A stretch of DNA of 64,000 bases from Porphyrobacter sp. ULC335. GTDB lineage: Bacteria; Pseudomonadota; Alphaproteobacteria; Sphingomonadales; Sphingomonadaceae. Positions 1-7,577 of this stretch are shown piece after piece; positions within the stretch are counted from its first letter, which is position 1, and every line of letters starts with the position of its first letter. Under the pieces are notes generated by a model, which had not been told where the DNA came from, did not search any database, and worked only from the letters and a program-made list of their open reading frames with translations. The translations under genes and the position numbers were made by a program. Location of the stretch: positions 3,100,001 to 3,164,000 of the forward strand of contig NZ_CP078091.1 of assembly GCF_025917005.1 (NCBI RefSeq), in the 5' to 3' direction.

Positions 1-66
1 CAGCAGCGGCGCCGCGCCGAGCAGGAAGGCCCCGCGCCGCCCGGTGCTGGCGGTCACCCAGCGCAT
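1..66 (-). CDS. ABC transporter permease, N-terminal fragment
   Basis: The first 22 codons of a leftward gene are present; the rest lies outside the window. The ATG begins 4 bases after the stop of the substrate-binding lipoprotein, so the two are co-transcribed. The visible residues (MRWVTASTGRRGAFLLGAAP) give a basic N-terminus running into a hydrophobic segment, as in NitT/TauT-type inner-membrane permeases. The assignment rests mainly on position next to the binding protein, and the fragment is too short for a family call. Confidence 0.5.
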   Translation of the reverse strand, partial: MRWVTASTGRRGAFLLGAAPLL

Positions 67-70
67 GCGC

Positions 71-1156
71 CTAGAGCTTTCCGTCGGCGGCGAGTTGCAT
101 GAAGGTCGGATCGAAGCGCAGCGTGATCGCCGCCTTGTCGCCGAGCGTCCCGCCGCCCGGGAACTCCATCCCCACCGCATCGGCCGAGCGCGCGCCCTGC
201 CCGAACAGGCCCTGGGCAAAGCTGAAATCGCGCACGCGGGTCATGGTGGTGACAAGATCGGGCGAGCCCATCGCCGCCACCGCCGCCTCGGGATCAGTAT
301 AGAGGAAGGTGGTCGCCAGCTGCCCTTCGAACTCGGCAGGCGTGGTGCCGGCCAGCTTGGCCATTGCCGCGCGCGCTGCCGCGCCTTCGGCGTCCTGCTT
401 CGCCATCAGCGCCATCGTTTCGAACCAGATGCCCGCCAGCGCCTTGCCGAGGTTGGGGTTGGCTTTCAGCGTCGCGGTATCGACCACCATCAGGTCGAGG
501 ATTTCGCCCGGGATATCGGCCGAGGTGAACACGGCCTTTGCCCCTGCCACGCCCTTCATCGTCGTGACCTGCGGGTTCCACGCAACCGCAGCGGTGACAT
601 CGGGCGAAGCGAAGGCGGCGGCGATATCGGCGTCGGAGGTGTTGACCGTCTTCACGTCGGTCAGCTTCATCCCCGAAGTCTCCAGCGCGCGGGCGAGGAG
701 GTAGTGGGAGACCGAAAGCTCGGCGAGGTACACCTGGCGGCCCTTGATCCCCGCCACCCCGTCCGCACCCTTCAGCAGCACCGCATCATTGCCGTTGGAA
801 TAATCGCCGAGGATGATCGCACTGGTATCCTTGCCGCCCGCTGCCGGAATGGTCAGCGCATCCATGTTGGCGACCGTCACGCCGTCCAGCTTGCCTGCGG
901 TGTATTGGTTCACGCTTTCGATGTAGTCGTTGACCTGCACGAACTTGATCGTGATGCCGTACTTGTCGCCCCACTTCTTCACGATCCCGACCTGTTCGGC
1001 ATAGGGCCAGGGCATCCACCCGGCGTAGATCGACCAGCCGACATTGAATTCGGTGCGGGGCGCGGCAGCTTCTTCCTCGCCCCCCGAACAGGCGGCCAAG
1101 GCAAGCGCGCAGGCGATGAGAAGGAAACGGGCTGCGCGTCGGGCCAATTGGAGCAT
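71..1156 (-). CDS. ABC transporter substrate-binding lipoprotein (NitT/TauT, urea/guanidine-type)
   Basis: 361-residue periplasmic ligand-binding protein. The signal segment ends in a lipobox (ALAAC, lipid Cys23), so it is predicted to be lipid-anchored. Its mature start (VGWSIYAGWMPWPYAEQ) and GDYSNGNDAV region resemble the binding proteins found with urea-carboxylase/guanidine systems. I chose the ATG at 1156 because AGGGGA lies about 7 bases upstream and the signal peptide begins there; a longer frame to 1216 would add an implausible N-terminus. The permease follows after 4 bases. Ligand specificity is inferred from resemblance only; another small nitrogen compound is possible. Confidence 0.8.
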   Translation of the reverse strand: MLQLARRAARFLLIACALALAACSGGEEEAAAPRTEFNVGWSIYAGWMPWPYAEQVGIVKKWGDKYGITIKFVQVNDYIESVNQYTAGKLDGVTVANMDALTIPAAGGKDTSAIILGDYSNGNDAVLLKGADGVAGIKGRQVYLAELSVSHYLLARALETSGMKLTDVKTVNTSDADIAAAFASPDVTAAVAWNPQVTTMKGVAGAKAVFTSADIPGEILDLMVVDTATLKANPNLGKALAGIWFETMALMAKQDAEGAAARAAMAKLAGTTPAEFEGQLATTFLYTDPEAAVAAMGSPDLVTTMTRVRDFSFAQGLFGQGARSADAVGMEFPGGGTLGDKAAITLRFDPTFMQLAADGKL

Positions 1157-1220
1157 TGATTCGTCCCCTATGTTGCGCTTGCGAACATCCGCGCCTTTGG
1201 GGCGTTTGTCCACCACGAAT

Positions 1221-1246
1221 TATTACGATTGATTGGAAACGTAATA
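1221..1246. promoter_or_regulatory. Inverted repeat, candidate operator
   Basis: A perfect 7-base inverted repeat, TATTACG at 1221-1227 and CGTAATA at 1240-1246, is separated by 12 bases. It lies in the divergent gap between the ABC binding-protein gene (start 1156) and the beta-propeller lipoprotein gene (start 1332), where a shared regulator site would be expected. The cognate regulator is not identified. Confidence 0.4.
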
Positions 1247-1331
1247 TAGGAGACATTGGCTCCACGATGGCAGGAAATGCGCCCGCCGGGTGCGCCCTCT
1301 CCCTCCCCTGCCGCGCATGGAGGCACATGCC

Positions 1332-2315
1332 ATGATCCGCAAAACCGTTGCCCTTCCGCTTGCCGCAATTACCGCCGCCGCACTGGCCACTGCATCCTGC
1401 GAGGAAGCTCCGCCGCCCGCCGATGCCGTCGGCCCCGCGCCCGATCTGGTCGAAAACGCGCTGAAGGTGCCCGGCTTTGCCGATTTCCTTGCGGTCGATG
1501 GCGACGCGGTGTGGGTCACCAATGACGGGCGGGTCGAAAAGTGGTCGCCAACCGGAAAGCTTGCCAGCACCGAAGTCCCCCGCCCCTGCGGCACCATGGC
1601 GATTGCAGCGGGATCGCTGTGGGTCGCCAATTGCGACGGGGCCGAGGTGTGGCGCATCAACCTTGCCACCGCCGCGGTCGAGGCGAAAATCGCCACCGGC
1701 CTCGCCAATCCCAAGGGTGAGACCAACGTGGTCGCAGGCGCAGGCGCCGTCTGGGTGCCGAGCGACGCGGCGGGCAAGGTCGCGCGGATCGATCCCGCCA
1801 CCAACGCCGTCGTCGCCACCGTCAGCGTGACGGCAGAGACATGGTACCTCGCCTACGGATTCGATGCCGTCTGGGCGGTGAGCAGCGAGGGCAAAACGCT
1901 CGAACGGATCGACCCCGCCACCAATGCCGTCACCGGCAAGGTAACGCTCGGCGACACGCCCGGCTTCCTTGCGGCGGGTGAAGGCGCGGTATGGGTTCAG
2001 GAACAGGGCGATGGCACCGTGGCCAAGGTCGATCCGGCCAGCCTGAAAGTGGCAGGCCGCGCCAAGATTGGCGATGCGCTGAAGTGGGGTGATATCGACA
2101 CCGGCGACGGCGCAGTGTGGCTGCGCACCACCGAGCAGCAGACGATGGTGGTGATCGATCCCCAGACGCTCAAGATCCGCGCCCGCATGGGGCCGAGCGT
2201 GGGCAGCGGCGCGCTGCGGTGGACGCCGAAGGGCGTCTGGACATCGGCGCATGACAACCAGACACTGTCATGGTGGAGCGCGCCCGCCGCCGCGGCGGAA
2301 ACGCCCGCCCCGTAA
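1332..2315 (+). CDS. Beta-propeller (YVTN/NHL-like) lipoprotein
   Basis: 327 residues with a lipoprotein signal (TASC, lipid Cys23), then repeated blades of the type RIDPATNAV and GAVWV about every 40 residues, which indicates a beta-propeller of the virginiamycin-B-lyase/YVTN class. Such proteins are usually periplasmic binding or scaffold proteins; no catalytic residue can be assigned. The ATG at 1332 has GGAGG 8 bases upstream. The gene is divergent from the ABC binding-protein gene and convergent with the TonB receptor, sharing a bidirectional terminator with it. It may help capture the same substrate, but that is only inference from position. Confidence 0.65.
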   Translation: MIRKTVALPLAAITAAALATASCEEAPPPADAVGPAPDLVENALKVPGFADFLAVDGDAVWVTNDGRVEKWSPTGKLASTEVPRPCGTMAIAAGSLWVANCDGAEVWRINLATAAVEAKIATGLANPKGETNVVAGAGAVWVPSDAAGKVARIDPATNAVVATVSVTAETWYLAYGFDAVWAVSSEGKTLERIDPATNAVTGKVTLGDTPGFLAAGEGAVWVQEQGDGTVAKVDPASLKVAGRAKIGDALKWGDIDTGDGAVWLRTTEQQTMVVIDPQTLKIRARMGPSVGSGALRWTPKGVWTSAHDNQTLSWWSAPAAAAETPAP

Positions 2316-2346
2316 CGGAGCGGATCAAATCAACGGACAGCAAAAA

Positions 2347-2379
2347 GCGCGCGGGGAGGGTCGCATTTTCCCCGCGCGC
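2347..2379. terminator. Bidirectional Rho-independent terminator
   Basis: An 11-bp perfect stem (GCGCGCGGGGA at 2347-2357 paired with 2369-2379) is flanked by AAAAA on the left and a T-rich run on the right. It can therefore stop transcription of both the rightward propeller gene and the leftward TonB receptor gene. Confidence 0.85.
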
Positions 2380-2423
2380 TTCGCTTTTCTGTTCCCGGAT
2401 CGTTTACCCGAAGGGCCCGGAAA

Positions 2424-4958
2424 TCAGAACTTGTAACCCAGCTCCACCCCAAACCGCTGACGACCGCCGGGCGAGATGAATGATCCGCCGAATTCAACCG
2501 CAGTAATCACCTCGTTCAAGTACTTTTCGTTGAACAGGTTCTCGGCAAAGGCGGTGAGCGACCAAGTCTCGCCCTCGATCCCGACGCGCAGGTCCATGAC
2601 CGCGAAGGTATCACGCTGCGAGACCGAGTAATCGGCATTGCCCACCACCGCCGGCAGCGCCAGCGCCGAACCGGGCAGCAGGCCGCTGAACAGCGTCGGG
2701 TTGGTATCGTCCTGCAGCGTGTGGAACCACGTCGGCCCGGTGATGCGGTAATCCGCGCGGGTGACGAAATCGATGCTGTCATTCACCGGCAGATCAAGCT
2801 GGGTGCCCAGATTGATGGTGTAATCGGCGGTGTAAGGCGAATTATTGCCCACCGTGACGGGCCGCGAGGCGTTTTCCTTGATCTCGCTTTCGGTGATGTT
2901 GCCTGATCCGAACACCGTCCAGCCTTCAAGGATTTCCGCCGTCAGGTTGAGTTCGGCGCCATACAGTTCGACCTCGTCGATGTTCGAGACCACGCGCAGC
3001 AGGCCGAAGCCGCCGACGAAGAATTCGAAGAACTGCATGTCTTCGACCTTGGTGTAATAGCCCGCCAGATCGAAGGTGACCGCACCGTCCAGCAGAGTGC
3101 CCTTGACCCCGGCTTCGAAGGCGCTGGAGACTTCCTTGCGGTATTGGTCATCGATCAGCACATTGGTGCCGATGAAATCATTGAACGCGCTGTCGACAAT
3201 CGCGGCAGAGCCCTGGTTGTTGAACCCGCCCGATTTGAAGCCGATCCCCCAGTTGCCGTAGGCATTGATATCGTCGGTCAGTTCATACCGCAGCGAGATC
3301 TTCGGCTGGAACTGCTTGAAGGTTTCGGACTGCGCGGCGATCGGTTGGACATTGCCGCCCACCACCGTCTGACCGGGGTTGATCGGCCCACCGGTGATCG
3401 GATCGCGCACCGCCGGCACCAGGCTTTCGACCTGGCGGTCCTCGATGTCATACCGGCCCGCAACGCTGATGTTGAAGCGATCCGAAACGTCGGCATCGAC
3501 CGAGGCGAACAGCGCGTAGACATCGGTCGTAAAGGCATCGTGATAGAGCTGCGTCGTCGGGTTGGTTGTCCCCGGCGCGTTGTAAAGCTCGCGGATGATC
3601 CCCTGCCCGAGATCCGCGCCAAGGCTGATGCCCACTTCGCGGTCGATATGCAGGTAATAGGCGCCGACCTGCCAGTTGATCGCGCCATCCCCGTTCGAAG
3701 CAAGGCGGATTTCGCCGCTGATGTCTTCCTGCTTGCGGATCTGGAACTGGGTGCCGTCACAGGTTGTGGGGCTGTAGGGGCCGAAGGTGGATCCGTTGAC
3801 CGGATCGAAGATGAACGGAACCGGATTGTTGCCGATGAATGTCGGCGCGTTGAGCTCGAACCCGGTCAGCGCAGCGGTGCTGGCAAAGCAGGCGTTCGAC
3901 GCCGCCACCGATGCCGGCGTCGCGCCGGGGAAGGTGAAGCGCGCGAAATCGGCCGAGGTGCTGTCAGCGGTCAGCGACTGGTCGACATCGCTGTACAGCA
4001 CCCATGCGGTCAGCGTGGCGCTTTCGAATTCATGCTCGATCTTGGCCGAGCTTTCGAAGGTCACCTGATCATTGGTGGGGCGGATATTGGAATAGAAGCC
4101 GAAGGGATGCTCGTTCACATCCTCGAAGAAGGCCGGATCGACCGCCGCGAAGTTGGGCAGGTGGAAGGCGGCGTTGAAGTTGATCGATGCGCCGCGCAGA
4201 TCGGCATAGCGCGCCTTCACGTCGAGTTCGGTATTGGGGCCAAGCTCGGCCACGAACCGCGCGTCGACGCCGAACACTTCCTGATCGTCAATCGTCTTGG
4301 AATTGCCGAGGAAGCGGTTGCGGAAGAAGCCGTCGGTCGTCGAATAGTTGGCCGACAGCACCAGACCCGCAGTCTCGCCGATCGGGGTCGAGATGAAACC
4401 GTTGGCGAGATAGGTGTTGTCCTGCGCCGCGCGCACCAGCATCCCGCCTTCAAGGCTGTCGCCCGGCTTCAGCGTCTGGAGCACAATCGCGCCCGCCGCC
4501 GCGTTGCGGCCGTACAGCGCGCCCTGCGGGCCCTTCAGGATTTCGACCTGCCGCAGCGTGCCCTGGTTCTGGTTGAGCTGCGCGGTGTTGGTCTTGAGAA
4601 TACCGTCGACCACCAGCGCGACCGAGCTTTCCGCATCGCGCGCGCCGTTGATGCCGCGGATGTTGATCTGGGTGTCGCCCGCTTCGGCCGTACCGGTGAC
4701 GATGGTGACGCCGGGCGTCAGCTGGATGAAGTCATCGGCGCGCTGCACGCCGGTCTTGGCGAGCGTTTCCGCACCGAACACGGTGATCGCGGCGGGCACA
4801 TCGGCCACGCTTTCCGATTGGCGGCGGGCGGTGACGACGATGCCGCCTTCCTCCTCTGCGGCAGGATCACTGGCAGGGACATCCTGCGCGAGGGCAGGCG
4901 AGGCAAGGGCAATGGCGCCAAGAGCCGCGCCAGAGGCAAGAACCAAACGGACATTCAT
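2424..4958 (-). CDS. TonB-dependent outer-membrane receptor
   Basis: 844 residues. Signal peptide about 1-24 (ending ALAQ), a TonB-box-like segment (GGIVVTARR) near residue 40, a plug domain to about residue 170 with the IRGINGARD and LKGPQGALYGRNAAAG motifs, then a 22-strand barrel ending in aromatic Phe (GVELGYKF). It imports a ligand across the outer membrane using TonB energy. It is last in the leftward unit after the racemase-like gene and two SnoaL genes, so it probably imports the substrate of that pathway rather than a siderophore; no Fur-like site was seen near it. AGGAGAG precedes the ATG by 7 bases. Confidence 0.9.
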   Translation of the reverse strand: MNVRLVLASGAALGAIALASPALAQDVPASDPAAEEEGGIVVTARRQSESVADVPAAITVFGAETLAKTGVQRADDFIQLTPGVTIVTGTAEAGDTQINIRGINGARDAESSVALVVDGILKTNTAQLNQNQGTLRQVEILKGPQGALYGRNAAAGAIVLQTLKPGDSLEGGMLVRAAQDNTYLANGFISTPIGETAGLVLSANYSTTDGFFRNRFLGNSKTIDDQEVFGVDARFVAELGPNTELDVKARYADLRGASINFNAAFHLPNFAAVDPAFFEDVNEHPFGFYSNIRPTNDQVTFESSAKIEHEFESATLTAWVLYSDVDQSLTADSTSADFARFTFPGATPASVAASNACFASTAALTGFELNAPTFIGNNPVPFIFDPVNGSTFGPYSPTTCDGTQFQIRKQEDISGEIRLASNGDGAINWQVGAYYLHIDREVGISLGADLGQGIIRELYNAPGTTNPTTQLYHDAFTTDVYALFASVDADVSDRFNISVAGRYDIEDRQVESLVPAVRDPITGGPINPGQTVVGGNVQPIAAQSETFKQFQPKISLRYELTDDINAYGNWGIGFKSGGFNNQGSAAIVDSAFNDFIGTNVLIDDQYRKEVSSAFEAGVKGTLLDGAVTFDLAGYYTKVEDMQFFEFFVGGFGLLRVVSNIDEVELYGAELNLTAEILEGWTVFGSGNITESEIKENASRPVTVGNNSPYTADYTINLGTQLDLPVNDSIDFVTRADYRITGPTWFHTLQDDTNPTLFSGLLPGSALALPAVVGNADYSVSQRDTFAVMDLRVGIEGETWSLTAFAENLFNEKYLNEVITAVEFGGSFISPGGRQRFGVELGYKF

Positions 4959-5001
4959 GGGACGGCTCTCCTGAAAGGAAACGAGAGGATAAACGAAGGG
5001 A

Positions 5002-5412
5002 TCAGACGAGGACGTTGGCCCCGCTCATGTAGACATAGACTTCCTGGAACTTCGGGCCTTCGGGGCCGGGGCGCAGACGCCAGAAATTGGTGTTGTTGAG
5101 CAATGTCACCTGCCCGGCTGCATCGTGCAGTTCAGCGGTGAAGCTGGCGGTGATGCGGCCATTCGCCTCGTCCACGGTGCAGGTGAAATCGCGGTGGATG
5201 ATGGTTTCGTAGGCGCCGAAGAAATCCTCGAACATGCGGCGTATCTCGGCCTTGCCGCTGTGGCGGGTGAAGGCGGTCTGCACACAGAACAGCGCGGTAT
5301 CATGGAAGCACGACAGCGCGCCTTCCATGTCCTTGGCATCGACGCGGGCGAAGTATTTGTTCAGCGCGAAATCGATCAGCTCGGCGCGCGTCATGACGGG
5401 TTCGTACTGCAT
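5002..5412 (-). CDS. SnoaL/NTF2-like protein A
   Basis: 136 residues with the cone-shaped NTF2 fold pattern: N-terminal helix with KYFARVDAKDMEGALSCF, a central FEDFFGAYETIIHRDF segment and paired C-terminal strands. The family includes ketosteroid isomerase, polyketide cyclases and dioxygenase small subunits. The start overlaps the stop of the neighbouring SnoaL gene by one base (TGATG), so translation is coupled. Both proteins end in a VYVYMSG-N-L motif, which points to duplication and perhaps a heteromer. The reaction is unknown. Confidence 0.75.
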   Translation of the reverse strand: MQYEPVMTRAELIDFALNKYFARVDAKDMEGALSCFHDTALFCVQTAFTRHSGKAEIRRMFEDFFGAYETIIHRDFTCTVDEANGRITASFTAELHDAAGQVTLLNNTNFWRLRPGPEGPKFQEVYVYMSGANVLV

Positions 5413-5843
5413 CAGGCGTCCCCCTCTTTCAGCAGGTTGTCACCCGACATGTAGACATAGACGCGGTGGAACAACCGGTCCTTGAGATAGAAGCGGTTGC
5501 AGTTTTCGTACCGCAGTTCCTCTCCGCCATGGGGCGTGATCAGCACCGTGAACTGCGAACAGACCGCGTTGGTTTCGGGATCAGCCGTGTGGACGAAATT
5601 GCCGTGCCAGATGCTCTCGAAATCGGCGAACAGCTTGACGAACATCGCCCGGATCGCCTCGCGTCCCTGATGCACCGTGTTGCTGGTCACTTCGGTCAGC
5701 ACCGCGTCAGGCGTGAAACAATCCAGCACCTTGTCCATGTGCTTGTTATCGACCCCGTCGAAATACCGCTTCGTGACGATATCGACATAGACTGGATAGG
5801 GCAGCGGCGTCTGACCCGCTCCGCCTTCTTGCCATTCGCTCAT
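5412..5843 (-). CDS. SnoaL/NTF2-like protein B
   Basis: 143 residues, paralogous to the downstream neighbour. It has the same order of elements (TKRYFDGVDNKHMDKVLDCF, then AMFVKLFADFESIWHGNF, then VYVYMSGDNL at the C-terminus). Both of its ends overlap neighbours by a single base in TGATG junctions, so racemase-like gene, SnoaL B and SnoaL A form a tightly coupled unit. A small-molecule isomerase, hydratase or cyclase role is typical of the fold; no specific reaction can be read from the sequence. Confidence 0.75.
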   Translation of the reverse strand: MSEWQEGGAGQTPLPYPVYVDIVTKRYFDGVDNKHMDKVLDCFTPDAVLTEVTSNTVHQGREAIRAMFVKLFADFESIWHGNFVHTADPETNAVCSQFTVLITPHGGEELRYENCNRFYLKDRLFHRVYVYMSGDNLLKEGDA

Positions 5844-6586
5844 CAGTACCAGCCCTTTCGGATATCGGCGTGCTTGGGCACTTCGGGTGCGGGGAAGGCC
5901 TTTTTCGAATGGGTGAGGCCCAGTTCGATCAGGGTTTCCAACTGCTTGTAGGCGACCTGTCCGGGGTTCAGCACCGGCACCGGAAGCTCGCTGGCGAGGT
6001 AGGCGGCCGACTGGTGCATGGTGGTGGAACCGAGTACGATCACGTCCGCCCCGTCTTCATTGATGGCGCGCAGGGCCTCGGCCTTGAGCTTGGCAAAGAC
6101 GACCTCTTCCTTGCCTTCGAGCAACTCGGTGACGTCGGGCCGCGTGTCGATTGATCGGACGCTGGCGCAGCGGTGTTCCCAGCCGTGCTGGCTCAGCACC
6201 TTCTCGTAAAGCGGGAACCATTGCGGCCACATGGTAATGACAGAGAACTTCTTGCCGAGCATCATCGCGGCGGCGAAACTCGCCTCGCCCGGGCCGACGA
6301 CGGGGATGCGCAATGCCGACCGCAAAGGCCACAGTCCGGAATCGCTGACCGTATCGATCAGCACCCCGGCGTAACCTTCGTCCTCGGCCGTCACGCCTGC
6401 CTGGAACACCGTCCAGTCCATAAGCAAGGTGTCATGATAGGAATCGCCGAGCGCCGCGCCCCAGCGCACCGCCTCGAAGGTTGGCGCAAAGCCCGGGCGG
6501 ACGAAATCGGCCGGAAGCTGCTGGGCGCGATTGGCGACCCCGGCTTCATCCATTGCGATCGGTACGATAACCTTGATGCGGTTCAC
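5843..6586 (-). CDS. Asp/Glu (hydantoin) racemase-family protein lacking both catalytic cysteines
   Basis: 247 residues matching the two-domain Asp/Glu racemase fold: GVLIDTVSDSGL near 75-85, VVGPGEASFAAAMMLGKKF near 96-114 and ADVIVLGSTTMHQSAA near 180-194. Family racemases use two cysteines, one in a CFGDPG-like motif and one in VLGCxGM. Here these are Thr79 and Ser187, and the only cysteine is Cys140, elsewhere. The protein is therefore unlikely to be a conventional racemase; a lyase, isomerase or decarboxylase-like role is possible. I chose the GTG at 6586, 6 bases after AGGGGAG; the GTG at 6592 overlaps that ribosome site. First gene of the leftward unit. Confidence 0.75.
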   Translation of the reverse strand: MNRIKVIVPIAMDEAGVANRAQQLPADFVRPGFAPTFEAVRWGAALGDSYHDTLLMDWTVFQAGVTAEDEGYAGVLIDTVSDSGLWPLRSALRIPVVGPGEASFAAAMMLGKKFSVITMWPQWFPLYEKVLSQHGWEHRCASVRSIDTRPDVTELLEGKEEVVFAKLKAEALRAINEDGADVIVLGSTTMHQSAAYLASELPVPVLNPGQVAYKQLETLIELGLTHSKKAFPAPEVPKHADIRKGWY

Positions 6587-6620
6587 GGGCACTCCCCTGT
6601 TGCCTCGGCATGCGTGGTTA

Positions 6621-6630
6621 TTGTATACAA
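6621..6630. promoter_or_regulatory. TTGTATACAA palindrome, candidate GntR operator (left arm)
   Basis: A perfect 10-base palindrome, TTGTATACAA, 34 bases upstream of the racemase-like start and 154 bases before the GntR gene. The same sequence recurs at 7516-7525. Its TGTATACA core fits the TNGTNNNACNA-type half-sites used by FadR-subfamily GntR (FCD) proteins, and a gene for one lies between the two copies. Confidence 0.7.
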
Positions 6631-6784
6631 ATCGTCGCCGTCAAGCACTTTGCACAAATGCGACGAAACGCATTCGTGGAGTGTGTTTTTGCCGCCGCAG
6701 GGCTTGCGGGGGGAAGCTGCTGATCGCACAAGGGAACCGCATGACCGCAGCCGCATTGCCCCCTTTCCACAAGGTCACCCCCCG

Positions 6785-7456
6785 ATGAGCCGCGCTTCCG
6801 AACAGGCCTATGCCAAGATCCGCGCCCATCTGCTGAGCGGGGCGGTGAAGCCGAATGAGCAGCTGACCGAAGACCAGTTGGCGCAGATCACCGGGGTCAG
6901 CCGCACGCCAGTGCGCGATGCGGTGCGGCGGCTCGAGGACGAATTGCTGCTGGTGCGCAGCGATACCAAGCGCCTGTTCGTCGCCGATTGGAGCCGCGAC
7001 GATATCGAGGAAATGTTCACCCTTCGGCAGATGCTCGAATGCCATGCTGCCGAACGCGCGGCCAAGCGCCTTTCACGGGGGCAGATCGCCGAATTGGAGC
7101 GCCTGAACCGCGAGCTGAAGGCCGCGATCGAACAGAGCGCGCCGGACGTGGGCCGCTTCCTCGATGCCAACCGCGCCTTTCATGAAGTGATCATCGACGC
7201 CGCCCATTCGCCGCGCCTCGGGCAGCTGCTCGGCAAGCTGGTGGAAGCGCCGGTGGTGCTGCGCACGGCGCGCACTTACTCGGCCCAGGACCTGCGCCAA
7301 TCCGCGCGCGATCATGACGAGTTGGTCGCGGCTTTCGCCGCCCGCGACCCCGATTGGGCACGGGCGGTGATGGGCAGCCACCTGCGCCGCGCGTTCCACA
7401 CTTTTGCCAATGCGGTCGGCCCGAAAACCAATGGCCATGACACGGCGAAGCCGTAA
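6785..7456 (+). CDS. GntR-family transcriptional regulator (FadR/FCD subfamily)
   Basis: 223 residues. An N-terminal winged helix-turn-helix (about 1-70, including EDQLAQITGVSRTPVRDAVR) is followed by an all-helical FCD ligand-binding domain with likely metal-binding histidines (NRAFHEV, DHDELV, MGSHLRRAF). Such regulators usually repress nearby catabolic genes until a carboxylate ligand binds. The gene sits between two oppositely directed operons and between the two identical TTGTATACAA sites, so autoregulation and control of both arms are likely. A longer in-frame extension upstream has no supporting ribosome site. Confidence 0.9.
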   Translation: MSRASEQAYAKIRAHLLSGAVKPNEQLTEDQLAQITGVSRTPVRDAVRRLEDELLLVRSDTKRLFVADWSRDDIEEMFTLRQMLECHAAERAAKRLSRGQIAELERLNRELKAAIEQSAPDVGRFLDANRAFHEVIIDAAHSPRLGQLLGKLVEAPVVLRTARTYSAQDLRQSARDHDELVAAFAARDPDWARAVMGSHLRRAFHTFANAVGPKTNGHDTAKP

Positions 7457-7478
7457 CAACGCAGCCCGCGCGTTACGG
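7451..7478 (+). terminator. Weak hairpin after the GntR gene
   Basis: CCGTAAC at 7451-7457 pairs with GTTACGG at 7472-7478 across a 14-base loop, overlapping the GntR stop codon. There is no long T-run, so termination would be weak. Confidence 0.35.
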
Positions 7479-7515
7479 TTCCTGACCTCAACCTTGGCTG
7501 CATGCATGATTGCAA

Positions 7516-7525
7516 TTGTATACAA
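7516..7525. promoter_or_regulatory. TTGTATACAA palindrome, candidate GntR operator (right arm)
   Basis: A second exact copy of the palindrome at 6621-6630, placed 52 bases upstream of the HMG-CoA-lyase-like gene that opens the rightward operon. Two perfect copies flanking one GntR gene argue strongly for a shared regulon. Confidence 0.7.
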
Positions 7526-7577
7526 ACCGGGTAATTGACGATCCCCGGGCTCCGGCAACAGCAACAGGCGATTCATC

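Noticed and set aside
3144..5099. Very long open frame antisense to the TonB receptor gene
   Set aside because: It mirrors the GC-rich codon pattern of the real gene on the other strand and encodes an Arg/Asp/His-rich sequence without domains.
6173..6784. Long N-terminal extension of the GntR protein
   Set aside because: It would run through the racemase-like gene's promoter and the TTGTATACAA operator; the GntR domain begins at the ATG at 6785.
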